Shown here piece after piece: positions 18,167 through 27,794 of a stretch of DNA of 64,000 bases. Below the pieces are notes generated by a model, which searched no databases, was not told the origin of the DNA, and saw only the letters and a program-made list of their open reading frames with translations. The stretch is from Deltaproteobacteria bacterium. GTDB lineage: Bacteria > Desulfobacterota > JAFDED01. Position numbers and translations under genes: made by a program. Within the stretch, counting starts at the first letter, position 1, and every line of letters begins with the position of its first letter. The stretch is from NCBI GenBank assembly GCA_019310535.1, contig JAFDED010000007.1, forward strand, positions 1-64,000. The letters run 5' to 3'.

Positions 18167-19468
18167 CTATAACGCGGATTTGCGCGATTGTAGACCTTCG
18201 AGCAAAATCTCCGCAAGTGCTGAAGAAGCGCCGCGCTGTGTCTCTATCCAATTCATGGCCCGGCGGACGGACGCTCGGGACTCTTCCGGTGATTCCAGGG
18301 TTTTTTTCATATGATCCACCACATCTGAATAGCCTCTTACCATGGTTGAGGCTCCTAACAGGCCAAGTTGGCGGGCATTCCCGGCAACATTTTCCACGCA
18401 GGGACCGTGCGTCACCTGCACCCCCTGGACCGCGGGTTCCAGTAAACTGTGCCCCCCTCCGGGCGGAAAGAGGCTGTTCCCCACAAAGGCCACCGTGGCG
18501 ATGGCATACAATCGTGCCAACTCTCCCATAGTATCGATGATAACCACACCATCCACGCGGGAACCGGCATGGAGATCCGTCCAATTGCACACAGGCAAAT
18601 GCAGGCCGACGATCTCGCGGCGCACCTCTTCCAACCGCTCCAGTCTTCGGGGTGCCAGTATCAAGATCGCTTTTGGATACTTTTCGCGAATTATCTTATA
18701 TGCCACAGCCAGTTCACGCTCTTCTCCAGGGTGAGTGCTTCCGGCAACCAGCACTGGATCATATGGTTCAAGGCCCAGCTTCTTTCGAAGCAGGGAGCGC
18801 TCATCTTCGGACACTGTCTCTAAATTATCAAATTTAGTGTTCGGTAAAATACGAAAGCGGTCTTTGTCGGCGCCTGCTGCAACAAATCGATCACGTGTGG
18901 GTAAATCTTCCACGGTAATGCAGTGAAAAAAATTGAATACCCAACGGAAAATAGCAGGGAATCTTCTCCATCGCTGGAAAGATCTCTCGGACATGCGGGC
19001 TTGAGCCAAGATGGTCATAGCTCCTTGCAAACGTGCCTGGATCAGCATGTTGGGCCAGTAGCCTGTTTCCATGACCAACAATACCGACGGCCTGAAACGA
19101 CGAATGAACCTTTTCACAGACCAGGGATGATCCAGGGGTGCATACAGGATAGCATGTGCGAAGGGAAAACTCCGTCGTGCGGTCTCCATGCCCGCAGTCG
19201 TCTGCGTGGTGATCACCAATGGGTGGGAAGGCTCCAGATTTCGGATGGCGCGGGCAACGGGGAGTAACGCGTTGAGTTCGCCAACGGATATGGCATGAAG
19301 CCACATCGTCGATGGTCCGTGGGAATCACCTGGCAGGAATAGAGTGAGACGTTCCCCAATCCCCATGTATTTTTTCCCCGCAACCCTCGTTACCAACAAG
19401 AACAGCGGGAGCAGACCGGGGGCCGCTATGAACCATGCCATATTATAAAGGGAGGAAATCCCTTTCAC
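18167..19468 (-). CDS. waaA: 3-deoxy-D-manno-octulosonic acid (Kdo) transferase
   Basis: 433 residues: an N-terminal membrane anchor (MAWFIAAPGLLPLFLLV), then MWLHAISVGELNALLPVARAI with the catalytic Glu, PLDHPWSVKRFIRRFRP, and in the C-terminal domain VAGSTHPGEE and GNSLFPPGGGHSLLEPA. It adds one or more Kdo residues to lipid IVA before LpxL acts. Its start overlaps the lpxB stop by ATGA. Confidence 0.92.
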   Translation of the reverse strand: MKGISSLYNMAWFIAAPGLLPLFLLVTRVAGKKYMGIGERLTLFLPGDSHGPSTMWLHAISVGELNALLPVARAIRNLEPSHPLVITTQTTAGMETARRSFPFAHAILYAPLDHPWSVKRFIRRFRPSVLLVMETGYWPNMLIQARLQGAMTILAQARMSERSFQRWRRFPAIFRWVFNFFHCITVEDLPTRDRFVAAGADKDRFRILPNTKFDNLETVSEDERSLLRKKLGLEPYDPVLVAGSTHPGEERELAVAYKIIREKYPKAILILAPRRLERLEEVRREIVGLHLPVCNWTDLHAGSRVDGVVIIDTMGELARLYAIATVAFVGNSLFPPGGGHSLLEPAVQGVQVTHGPCVENVAGNARQLGLLGASTMVRGYSDVVDHMKKTLESPEESRASVRRAMNWIETQRGASSALAEILLEGLQSRKSAL

Positions 19469-20658
19469 AGCACGACCTTGCTGAATGAAGCACTGCTTCT
19501 CTGGTCACCGCCTTTGCTCATTATAAATTCGTGCGCCAGCCGGGCTACCCTGAAGGATGCTCCGGGTTCCCCGAGCTTATTCTTAATTTTGAGAAATTCC
19601 TGGCGAATCCAGGACAACCTGTCCGGGTCATCAAGGATTGCCAGTGCTTCTTGAACGATCCGATCCGGCCTCATCTGCCACTGGATCAATTCGGGCACAA
19701 CTTGTTTTTCGGCGACGATATTCACCAAGCCGATATTTTTAATGGATACCAGAAGGCGACCAAGGAGATAGGTTAATAGAGAGGTACGATAAACAATCAC
19801 CATGGGAATTCCCAGCATAGCGGCCTCAAGTGTTGCCGTTCCGGATGCCACTACAAGAAAGTCCGACGCGTGGATGATATCATAATAGTGTTCCTTGAAA
19901 ACTTTAACAGTTACGTCAAATTTGTCCAGGATATTATGGAGGTTAGCTTCGTCGCACGTAGGGGCCAAGGGCAGGATAAACTGAAACCGGCCCTCCTTGT
20001 GAGACAGGATACGGGCGGCCTCCAGCATTTTAGGCAGCATCGATTTGATCTCGCTGTCCCTGCTCCCGGGAAGAAGGCCGATAGTAGTCTTTTCACGATC
20101 CAGATTGAACTGCTTTGCGGCTTCCTGCCGGCTCAGCACAGGACGGACCAAGTCGATCAGGGGGTGGCCTATGAACTTCACCTGGACATTCTCTTTATAG
20201 TAGAAAGGAACTTCGAATGGAAAAATCACCGCCATACAATCCACCAGTCGAGCTATTTGCTTGACCCGCCCCTTTCGCCATGCCCAAATCTGGGGGCTGA
20301 TATAATAAAGAACGGGAATCCGCATTTTTTTTGCCACTCTCGCGAGCCTGAGGTTAAAAAAAGGATAATCGATAAGGATCAAAAGATCGAAACGAATCGT
20401 CTCCAAGGCTCGTTTGAGGCGGCGATACGTACGAATAATGCCGGGCAATTTCTCCAGCACTTCCGTGAATCCAACTACGGCCATTTCCGAGGCATCGAAC
20501 ATAACTCCGGGACACACAGCGCGAATTCGAGCGCCGCCAACCCCACTTATGCGAACACGAGGATTAAGCTGAAGCAGTGCTCTCAGGAGATCAGCTCCAT
20601 GCATGTCTCCGGAGGCCTCACCGGCCACGATCATGATTTGCGGGGATTGATTATTCAC
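19465..20658 (-). CDS. lpxB: lipid-A-disaccharide synthase
   Basis: 397 residues, GT19 family. It has IVAGEASGDMHGADLLRAL at the start, ISPQIWAWRKGRV in the middle, LLPGSRDSEI, and VASGTATLEAAMLGIPMVIVYR in the UDP-binding half. It condenses UDP-2,3-diacylglucosamine with lipid X. It overlaps both neighbours (waaA and the Gfo/Idh oxidoreductase) by four bases, so it is translationally coupled on each side. Confidence 0.94.
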   Translation of the reverse strand: MNNQSPQIMIVAGEASGDMHGADLLRALLQLNPRVRISGVGGARIRAVCPGVMFDASEMAVVGFTEVLEKLPGIIRTYRRLKRALETIRFDLLILIDYPFFNLRLARVAKKMRIPVLYYISPQIWAWRKGRVKQIARLVDCMAVIFPFEVPFYYKENVQVKFIGHPLIDLVRPVLSRQEAAKQFNLDREKTTIGLLPGSRDSEIKSMLPKMLEAARILSHKEGRFQFILPLAPTCDEANLHNILDKFDVTVKVFKEHYYDIIHASDFLVVASGTATLEAAMLGIPMVIVYRTSLLTYLLGRLLVSIKNIGLVNIVAEKQVVPELIQWQMRPDRIVQEALAILDDPDRLSWIRQEFLKIKNKLGEPGASFRVARLAHEFIMSKGGDQRSSASFSKVVL

Positions 20659-21686
20659 TGCTTTCGAGTGCCGGAACGGTTCTTGGGCGTGCTTAGCACT
20701 GAATCTTCACGTGCTCGTCTCGCCCATGCCATGGATTCCTGAATGCTCTCTATAATGTTGTTAGCCACTTCCAATGCACGGCGTCCCTCCACGCCCGATA
20801 CTTCGGGAGGAGTCCTGGTAGCCACCGAATGGAGAAACGCCTCTATCTGATCCTGAAGAGAATCAGTGGTGGGGATATTGCGTTTATCTACGACGATTCG
20901 GGGCATTCCATCCGGAGAGTTTTCTGTGCTCTTACGGTAGATTAAAACTTCTCGCATCACGTAATCAATGGAAAGATAGGCATCGGGTTGAAAGATTCGT
21001 GTTTTTCTCATCTCTTTATCAGAAATACGGCTGGCTGTCAGGTTTGCCATACACCCATTGGCGAACCTCAGGCGAACATTGGCGATGTCGATGAGAGAAC
21101 TCAACACCGGTATGCCGATGGCTTCAATATTAACCACATCCGATCTTACAAAACTCATGATGATATCAATATCATGAATCATAAGATCCAGGACAACATC
21201 CACATCAGTACTTCTTGTCTTGAAAAGGCTCAGACGATGGGATTCGAAAAAGAGGGGGGAGTTTAGAATACTTTTGATGCCGCGAATGGCCGGGTTAAAG
21301 CGTTCCAGGTGGCCAACCTGAAGGATACAATCATTTTTCGATGCTTTGCGGATTAAATCATCAGCCTGTTCCACTGTGAGCGTCATGGGTTTTTCTAACA
21401 GCACGTCTATACTGCGATCCAGAAAGTCCATTGCAATCTCATAGTGACAGTTGGTCGGCGTTGCAATGCTCACGGCATCTACCATATCGTAAATTTGGGC
21501 CTGGTGGGTAAAGTCTCGGGTGTGGAACTTTTGTGCTGTGGATCGAGCCCTTTCAGGGCGAATATCGACAACTGCTGTCAAATCTGCATGCCGGCTTTGG
21601 GCATACTTAGCAGCATGAAACCGACCAACGTATCCCACACCCACAACGCCCGCTCGAATCTTTGCATCGCTTTTTTTCATCGGCAT
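20655..21686 (-). CDS. Gfo/Idh/MocA-family NAD(P)-dependent oxidoreductase inside the lpx cluster
   Basis: 343 residues. The N-terminal Rossmann domain has VGVGYVGRFHAAKYAQ; the family EKP motif is in VLLEKPMTLT, with LQVGHLERFNPAI and DLMIHDIDIIMSF in the C-terminal domain. It overlaps lpxB by ATGA, so co-expression with lipid A synthesis is likely. GnnA, which oxidises C3 of UDP-GlcNAc so that lipid A acquires amide-linked chains, belongs to this family, but its partner aminotransferase GnnB is not in the window. GnnA is therefore only a candidate role. Confidence 0.85.
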   Translation of the reverse strand: MPMKKSDAKIRAGVVGVGYVGRFHAAKYAQSRHADLTAVVDIRPERARSTAQKFHTRDFTHQAQIYDMVDAVSIATPTNCHYEIAMDFLDRSIDVLLEKPMTLTVEQADDLIRKASKNDCILQVGHLERFNPAIRGIKSILNSPLFFESHRLSLFKTRSTDVDVVLDLMIHDIDIIMSFVRSDVVNIEAIGIPVLSSLIDIANVRLRFANGCMANLTASRISDKEMRKTRIFQPDAYLSIDYVMREVLIYRKSTENSPDGMPRIVVDKRNIPTTDSLQDQIEAFLHSVATRTPPEVSGVEGRRALEVANNIIESIQESMAWARRAREDSVLSTPKNRSGTRKQ

Positions 21687-21812
21687 ATATTAAATTAAAT
21701 AAATGTTTCGGCGTCAACAAGTCGTTGAATTTTGAGAAGAAATTCTGAAAGGATACCGGGACAGACCGGTTTTCCTAATCTTTTTTATCCCCTTATCCTG
21801 TCAATAATCTCT

Positions 21813-22631
21813 TTATGACAACTTTCCATTGGTGGTTCCCAGGATGGAGATGTTCGCCTCATTTGCCAACCGAATCATCTCTTCCCGCTCGAACATCAAA
21901 GTTCGACCAGTTTCCACAACCAGAACAGACGCACCAACCTGTTGCATGGTTCGGATGGTCTGGGCTCCCACCACCGGAACATCGAATCGCATGTCTTGGT
22001 TAGGTTTGCTCACCTTGATGACTAATACTCCACGTCCACCCAGTTGACCGCCCCGCAAGATGGCCTGGTCAGTACCCTCGATGGCCTCAATGGCAAGCAC
22101 GGTGAGGTCCTTGACAACCACACACTGTCCAATGTCGAGGTTTCCTATTTCCTTGGCCAGCTTCCATCCAAACATCACGTCTTCTTTTTCCCGCGAAGTG
22201 AGGTGCCGTTTGGTCATCAAGCCCGATTCACTCAGCAGAGGAACAATAAATGGAGTATTATCCTCCAAAATGATTCCTTCATTTTCCAGCTCCTCGGCCA
22301 CTGCCCGTAAAATGGCATCGTCTCCCCTGTTTGATAGCCGGCTCCACAGGCTGATCCCTTTGATATCCATCCGAATATTGGAGAACATCAGCGTCTTTTT
22401 GATCTTTCCCACCATTACAGCGCGGGTGATTTTCTCCTTTTTAAACAGTTTAATCAGCCGACCTAGCTGGCCGATGCTAATCCAATGGATGGTGTCCACA
22501 TGTTCAGCTAAGAGGGGGGATGTCTGTTCCTTTAAGGCAATGGCGACCACTTCGACATCATTCAGGCGGGCGTTTTTGGCGAATATAATAGGATGTTCGC
22601 CATATCCTGCAATCATTCCGATTTTTTGCAT
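21813..22631 (-). CDS. lpxI: UDP-2,3-diacylglucosamine pyrophosphatase, LpxI type (DUF1009)
   Basis: 272 residues starting MQKIGMIAGYGEHPIIFAK, the LpxI signature start. The C-terminal domain has VVKDLTVLAIEAIEGTDQAI and KPNQDMRFDVPVVGAQTI, with the expected catalytic Asp region. It hydrolyses UDP-diacylglucosamine to lipid X, replacing LpxH. It begins directly after the lpxA stop. Confidence 0.92.
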   Translation of the reverse strand: MQKIGMIAGYGEHPIIFAKNARLNDVEVVAIALKEQTSPLLAEHVDTIHWISIGQLGRLIKLFKKEKITRAVMVGKIKKTLMFSNIRMDIKGISLWSRLSNRGDDAILRAVAEELENEGIILEDNTPFIVPLLSESGLMTKRHLTSREKEDVMFGWKLAKEIGNLDIGQCVVVKDLTVLAIEAIEGTDQAILRGGQLGGRGVLVIKVSKPNQDMRFDVPVVGAQTIRTMQQVGASVLVVETGRTLMFEREEMIRLANEANISILGTTNGKLS

Positions 22632-23402
22632 TTACCTGCATATTCCTCTTTGAGAAGATGTGATAAATTGAATTAAATGTTCCACCTCCGGGCCATCGAG
22701 GCCCTCTTTTTTAACCTGAGCCACCGCTTCCTTAAGATTCAAAGCTGAACGGAATATTATTCGATACGTTTTTTTAAGTTTCCGAATGGTTTCCGGGCTG
22801 AAGCCATGACGCTTCAGCCCCACGATATTCAGTCCATATAATCGAGCCCGGTTGCCCGCTGCGCACACATATGGGGGGATGTCCATAGGGACACCTGTTG
22901 CACCACCCAGGATCGCATAGGCGCCAACTCGAACATATTGATGAATGGCTGTTAAGCCACCGATGATAGCATAGTCTTCAATTTCAATATGCCCGGCCAG
23001 GGTGGCCGCATTGGCCATGATCACTCCATTGCTGAGATGGCAGTCGTGTGCAATATGGCTATATGCCATTATAAAATTATTACTCCCCAACGATGTCTTC
23101 CCTCCTCCCTGGAGGGTTCCTCTATGTATAGTAACATATTCACGAATTATGTTCCCATCCCCCATTATAACCTGAGTATCTTCTCTTTTGTACTTAAGGG
23201 ATTGGGGAACAGTGCCAATGGAGGCGAACTGAAAAATCTTACAATCATTTCCTATAGTAGTTCTACCCTGGATGACGACATGGGACCCAATCACGGTGCC
23301 CTTTCCGATGGTCACATGCTCGTCAATAATAGAATATGGGCCCACTTCGACTTCCTCGGCCAATTCTGCCCGGGGGTCAACGATAGCTGTCGGATGGATC
23401 AC
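22632..23402 (-). CDS. lpxA: acyl-ACP:UDP-N-acetylglucosamine O-acyltransferase
   Basis: 256 residues of left-handed beta-helix with hexapeptide repeats (IHPTAIVDPRAELAEEVEVG). SIGTVPQSLKYKRE is the substrate-contact loop, and the catalytic His pair lies in SHIAHDC. The C-terminal helical part has NIVGLKRHGFS. First step of lipid A synthesis. It overlaps the lpxD stop by four bases (ATGA at 23399-23402). fabZ, usual between lpxD and lpxA, is absent. Confidence 0.94.
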   Translation of the reverse strand: MIHPTAIVDPRAELAEEVEVGPYSIIDEHVTIGKGTVIGSHVVIQGRTTIGNDCKIFQFASIGTVPQSLKYKREDTQVIMGDGNIIREYVTIHRGTLQGGGKTSLGSNNFIMAYSHIAHDCHLSNGVIMANAATLAGHIEIEDYAIIGGLTAIHQYVRVGAYAILGGATGVPMDIPPYVCAAGNRARLYGLNIVGLKRHGFSPETIRKLKKTYRIIFRSALNLKEAVAQVKKEGLDGPEVEHLIQFITSSQRGICR

Positions 23403-24433
23403 GAAATTTTACCCTCCAGTTGAGCGATCTTGTCCTCAAGTTCTCGAATTTTTTTTCGCATCTCAGGCAGCCGGGCGAAAATCACCTGGCATTGTCGCCA
23501 CTTAGTGTGCGGCATGATGGGGGTTCCGGAAAAAGTTCCCTTGGGGGGAAGGTTTTTGCTCACCCCTCCCCGGCCCCCAACGATGGTATTATCACCGATG
23601 GTTACATGTTGGGCAACGCCGGTCTGACCAGCCAGCACCACGTGACGGCCGATTCTGGCGCTGCCCGAAATCCCCACCTGGGCGATAATGAGGCTGTGCG
23701 CACCAATTACACAATTGTGTCCAATTTGGATCAGATTGTCCGTCTTTACCCCTTCCTGAATCCATGTCCTCCCCATGGAGGCCCTGTCAATGGCGTTAAG
23801 GGCTCCAATTTCAACATCGTCGTCAATCCGGACGCATCCTGTTTGAGGAATCTTGAAAGCATGATTTTCTTCGTCCATAACGTATCCGAAACCATCGCTG
23901 CCGATGACTGTTCCCGCGTGGACTATCACCCGACGTCCGATTCGCGTATGAGGATAAAGGACCACCCCTGGATGCAACACGCTTTGTTCGCCGATAACGC
24001 TGTTATGCCCCACATAAACATGGGGATAGAGCGTTACACCATCATCGAGTTCGACCTCATCTCCCACGAAAACCATTGGGAAAATCGAAATATCGCGCCC
24101 CAACCGGCAATTTTCTCCGATGTGCGCCAATTTGGAAATTCCTGGGGTCGGTTCTTCTGATGGGGCAAACAGCGCGGCGCATCGGGCATAGGCGAGATAG
24201 GGGTTTTCCACCACCACGAGATTATTCTCGATGTGACGGTGGGCGGGGGAAACGATGAGAGCGGCGGCCTGGCTTTTTTCGGCCAATTGCAGAAACCGGG
24301 AGCTGGCAACGAAGGAAATCTGGCCTTCCTGTGCTTCGTCCAGTCCGCGAATCCCGTGTATTCTAATGTCCGGGTCTCCCAGCAGTTCACCACCGAGGCG
24401 CCGTGCAATTTCTCCAAGAATCAACTCTTTCAT
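23399..24433 (-). CDS. lpxD: UDP-3-O-acylglucosamine N-acyltransferase
   Basis: 344 residues. The N-terminal uridine-binding domain includes GIRGLDEAQEGQISFVA; the hexapeptide beta-helix follows, with catalytic His in LIQIGHNCVIGAH and the conserved IDRASMGRT. The C-terminal helix is coiled-coil-like (KKIRELEDKIAQLEGK). It adds the N-linked acyl chain. It follows the Skp-like gene by 76 bases. Confidence 0.94.
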   Translation of the reverse strand: MKELILGEIARRLGGELLGDPDIRIHGIRGLDEAQEGQISFVASSRFLQLAEKSQAAALIVSPAHRHIENNLVVVENPYLAYARCAALFAPSEEPTPGISKLAHIGENCRLGRDISIFPMVFVGDEVELDDGVTLYPHVYVGHNSVIGEQSVLHPGVVLYPHTRIGRRVIVHAGTVIGSDGFGYVMDEENHAFKIPQTGCVRIDDDVEIGALNAIDRASMGRTWIQEGVKTDNLIQIGHNCVIGAHSLIIAQVGISGSARIGRHVVLAGQTGVAQHVTIGDNTIVGGRGGVSKNLPPKGTFSGTPIMPHTKWRQCQVIFARLPEMRKKIRELEDKIAQLEGKIS

Positions 24434-24509
24434 TTTGTTTCAAGCTCTTCCTTTTTCTCGCTCTTCCCACTACGGCAGAGCATAGGCATAATCAGGAGTT
24501 GCAGAGCAT

Positions 24510-25043
24510 TCACCGCTTGGTCTTACGATAATATGCGTTATAGCGCCTGATCAGTTCATCGGTAATATCAATGGCTTCCGGGGAATAGATAATGACGCTC
24601 TTGTCCTTGTGGACTATGAGGGTATACCCTCCTTTTTTCCCGATATTTTTGACAATACGTTCAAGTTCTCGCAAAATGGGATTCCGGAGGTCCTTCTCGC
24701 GCAATTTCATCTCTTCCACAAAGTCATTGTACTTTCTCTTAAACTCCCTGCTTTTAAAAGCAAGTTCTCGTTTTTTTTCTTTCAGGACATCAGGGCTAAG
24801 CATAGTTGATTGTTTTTCCAGCGTTTCCCGAAGGTGTTTTATTTCATTTCTCTGCTCAATCAGGATTTTCTCTTTGTCTTTAAACAATTTCTCCAGTTCG
24901 AGCTTGGCGTCCTTACCTGCTTCGCACTGATCAAGCGCTTTCTGAAAGTCTATCACCCCTATCCGGACGCTTTCAAGTCCCTGTGCGGGAACGGAAAAGA
25001 CAGTCAGAAACAGGATCAAGAATGGCAAGGCCAAACGTTTCAT
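24510..25043 (-). CDS. skp: OmpH/Skp-family periplasmic chaperone
   Basis: 177 residues: a Sec signal peptide (MKRLALPFLILFLTVFSVPAQG), then VRIGVIDFQKALDQCEAGK, a long charged helical region (about residues 40-125) that forms the Skp tentacles, and a closing beta strand (GYTLIVHKDKSVIIYSPEAIDIT). It holds unfolded outer-membrane proteins for BamA, whose gene is 48 bases upstream. Confidence 0.88.
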   Translation of the reverse strand: MKRLALPFLILFLTVFSVPAQGLESVRIGVIDFQKALDQCEAGKDAKLELEKLFKDKEKILIEQRNEIKHLRETLEKQSTMLSPDVLKEKKRELAFKSREFKRKYNDFVEEMKLREKDLRNPILRELERIVKNIGKKGGYTLIVHKDKSVIIYSPEAIDITDELIRRYNAYYRKTKR

Positions 25044-25091
25044 TTCCGTACTCCTTTTATTCTATTAGTATAAATGGCTTTAAATATTATT

Positions 25092-27794
25092 TTAAAATGT
25101 CGCCCCGATGCTGAACTCAAAATTTTGTTTTTCCTCTCCTGGCAATGGGTCCAGAACGCGCCCCCAAAAGAGTTTTATCAAACCAATAGGGGATAGCCAT
25201 CGTATTCCTGCACCAGCACTTGCTCTCAATTCCCCGAAATTTTCAAAGTTATCATAGGCATTGCCTACATCCAGGAACGTGAGAAAATAGAGATTCGCCT
25301 TTGGGATGAGAGGGAATATCCATTCCAGATTGAAGACCACCTCTAAATCACCTCCGATGGTGTCACCGGTGGCGGGATCCTTTGGACCCACTTCGAATGC
25401 CTCAAACCCACGCAACGTATTGATGCCGCCAATACGAAACAGCTCAAAAACCGGAACCTCTTTACCGTTGTATCCTTGGGCGTATCCAAACAGACCGCGC
25501 AAATGTATGGAACCTGCGAAGGGAAGTCGGTAGTAGAAGCTGTGATCCAGGATATACTTGACAAAGAAGAAGTCTCCACCGATTCCGGCAAGTTCTACGG
25601 AAAGATCCGTGAGCATCCCCTCCAGGGGAATAAAGATATTGTCCCGCTTATCGCGATTCACTCCAACGGTAATACTGCTGGTTATGCCGGAATCAAAATT
25701 TTCTCCGAACAATCTCATTAAAGTTTCTTCAAAACTTGGGTTGATATCTAACAACTCGGTCTCCTCGTACCTGTAAATCCCGCGGAACCGCACATCCTCT
25801 GCAATTGGATAGCTGGCTAAAAGAGAGCCGCCCTTCCCTTTTTTTGTATAATTTTCAAATTCTCTTTCCTCATTAAAGAGGCTGACCCCAAGTTTCATTT
25901 GAGTATCTAAGAAATATGGCTCGATAAAGCTTAAACGAATATTTTGACGCTTGCCGCTAATTTCACCCTTTAAAGAAATGGTCCACCCGTATCCCATGAA
26001 ATTTCTTTCTGCAATTTCCCCCAGTCCTATAATGTTATCCACCGAGCTGTAGCCGGCCCCGATGCTGAAAAATCCCGTGCTCTTTTCCTCCACGTATACA
26101 CCCAGGCGAAGCTTGTCGGGTGTGGATCCTTTTTCTTTCTTTATGTCAACCTTTTTGAAGTAACCTGTATTATTCAGTCTCCGTATGCTTTTTTTTATCG
26201 GTGTGGATTTATACAGTTGGCCCTCCTGAAGCAGCAATTCCCGACGAATGACTTTATCTCGTGTGCGGGTATTCCCTCTGATTACTATTTCCTCCACGGT
26301 TACCTTTTTGCCCTTATTGATAGTCAACGATAGATCCACTCTGCGATGTTTTACATCGAATTGGGTGTCCACATCCGCGTCGGCAAATGCAAAACCCTCA
26401 TTCGCGTAAAATTCTTTAATCCGTTCAATCTCTTCCCTTACCTTGATCCTATTAAAAATATCACCGCTGCCCAGCAAGGAATCTTTCATCACATCGCTGA
26501 CAGGACCGATCAGATCGCCCTGAATACGAATGTTTCCAACGAAAAATTGAGGACCTTCATCTATGGTAATAGTAATAACGAGGTGGTCTTTCTTTACTTT
26601 GACTTCGGGTTCTCCCACACGGTGCCGTGCAAATCCTTGCATCGCATAAAAATGGCTGATTCGAGAGATGTCATCACGTACTTGTTCTTTCTTGTAAGTG
26701 CCCGAACCTGTAATCCACCAAAAAAACCCTTTTTCTTTTGTCTTCATGACCTTTTTGAGGTCGGAATCCGATACGCTTTTATTCCCTTGAAACAGAATCT
26801 TGGTGATGAAAAGCCTGGGGTTCTCCTTTATTTGAAGAATGAGCCGAACCCAGTTTTCTTCTTTTTCGATGGGTTCAACCTTAGGTTCAATCTGGACGTG
26901 GTAGTATCCTTTATCTGTATAGAGGGTTTGAATTTTACGGATATCTTCATTCAGAGTAGTTTCATCAAATATCTCATGTGTCTTGAGTTTTATGACGGTC
27001 TCGATATCCTTGGTATCAATGTTCTCATTTCCTTTAATCACAAGAGTCTTTATGGTGGGCTTCTCTTTTACCACAATAACCAGGGAGATACCATCAGGGA
27101 CCGGGATTTGTTGGACGACGATATCTTTAAAAAAGCCCATCTTATACATTGAGCGAATATCTTCCTGGATGGTGGCGATGGAAAGGGGACGCCCCACTTT
27201 GCTCTTAATTTTTCCGAGGATTGCATCGGCATCTATGCGTTTGTTCCCCTGGATACGTATATCCCTGATTATTTTCCGGGGGATGATCCGGGCGATCAAA
27301 GCTTCAACTACTTCGTCAAGCCTTGCGATAAGATCGTCTGGATTTTTCCCGGTGAAAGAGTATCTCTCCACGGGAACATCTCTTGCCATCTCCAACAATT
27401 GCAAATCGAGGCTTATGCGCTGACCGAATTGGGAAATGCTTCCCCACAGGACATAATCTGCTCCTGTTTCCTTGCCTATTGCACGAATATCCGTTAATGT
27501 GAGCGAAGGTTTTTTTGCCTTGGGCACACGTGCGGCCGTACTGGCGGGACTGACGATTTCTATGTCTTTTTGTGCAGCCAGCAGCGATGCGATAATATCT
27601 TCAACGACCCGAACCAGGGATTTGGTCGCTTCAATCCCATACACCTTCAATGGGACAAAAGTTATTCTGGGAGCCTTGGCGTGAGCCTTGCCTCCCATCA
27701 CCAATACCCATCCCATAAGGATAAACAAAAATATTTTATTAATGATCTTCAATCCGGGTTCGTTCAAACGATCAGACCGCTTCCAGTTGGCCAT
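25092..27794 (-). CDS. bamA: outer-membrane protein assembly factor BamA with an added N-terminal domain
   Basis: 900 residues. After a signal peptide ending near GGKAHA, residues about 42-165 form a TolB-N/FlgO-like alpha/beta domain (ITFVPLKVYGIEATKSL, ETGADYVLWGSISQFG). Five POTRA repeats follow, starting near RKIIRDIRIQGNKRID, then the Omp85 barrel with FRIGGINTLRGFE (the RGF motif) and a C-terminal Phe (FSIGATF). The usual proteobacterial BamA lacks the first domain and is about 800 residues. The start at 27794 overlaps lolD by 23 bases; a TTG at 27752 is the alternative. Confidence 0.9.
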   Translation of the reverse strand: MANWKRSDRLNEPGLKIINKIFLFILMGWVLVMGGKAHAKAPRITFVPLKVYGIEATKSLVRVVEDIIASLLAAQKDIEIVSPASTAARVPKAKKPSLTLTDIRAIGKETGADYVLWGSISQFGQRISLDLQLLEMARDVPVERYSFTGKNPDDLIARLDEVVEALIARIIPRKIIRDIRIQGNKRIDADAILGKIKSKVGRPLSIATIQEDIRSMYKMGFFKDIVVQQIPVPDGISLVIVVKEKPTIKTLVIKGNENIDTKDIETVIKLKTHEIFDETTLNEDIRKIQTLYTDKGYYHVQIEPKVEPIEKEENWVRLILQIKENPRLFITKILFQGNKSVSDSDLKKVMKTKEKGFFWWITGSGTYKKEQVRDDISRISHFYAMQGFARHRVGEPEVKVKKDHLVITITIDEGPQFFVGNIRIQGDLIGPVSDVMKDSLLGSGDIFNRIKVREEIERIKEFYANEGFAFADADVDTQFDVKHRRVDLSLTINKGKKVTVEEIVIRGNTRTRDKVIRRELLLQEGQLYKSTPIKKSIRRLNNTGYFKKVDIKKEKGSTPDKLRLGVYVEEKSTGFFSIGAGYSSVDNIIGLGEIAERNFMGYGWTISLKGEISGKRQNIRLSFIEPYFLDTQMKLGVSLFNEEREFENYTKKGKGGSLLASYPIAEDVRFRGIYRYEETELLDINPSFEETLMRLFGENFDSGITSSITVGVNRDKRDNIFIPLEGMLTDLSVELAGIGGDFFFVKYILDHSFYYRLPFAGSIHLRGLFGYAQGYNGKEVPVFELFRIGGINTLRGFEAFEVGPKDPATGDTIGGDLEVVFNLEWIFPLIPKANLYFLTFLDVGNAYDNFENFGELRASAGAGIRWLSPIGLIKLFWGRVLDPLPGEEKQNFEFSIGATF

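Noticed and set aside
18138-18590. Upstream extension of lpxK to 524 residues
   Set aside because: It overlaps waaA almost completely, and the extra sequence has the composition of an antisense-frame shadow (rich in Arg, Gly, Cys, Pro).
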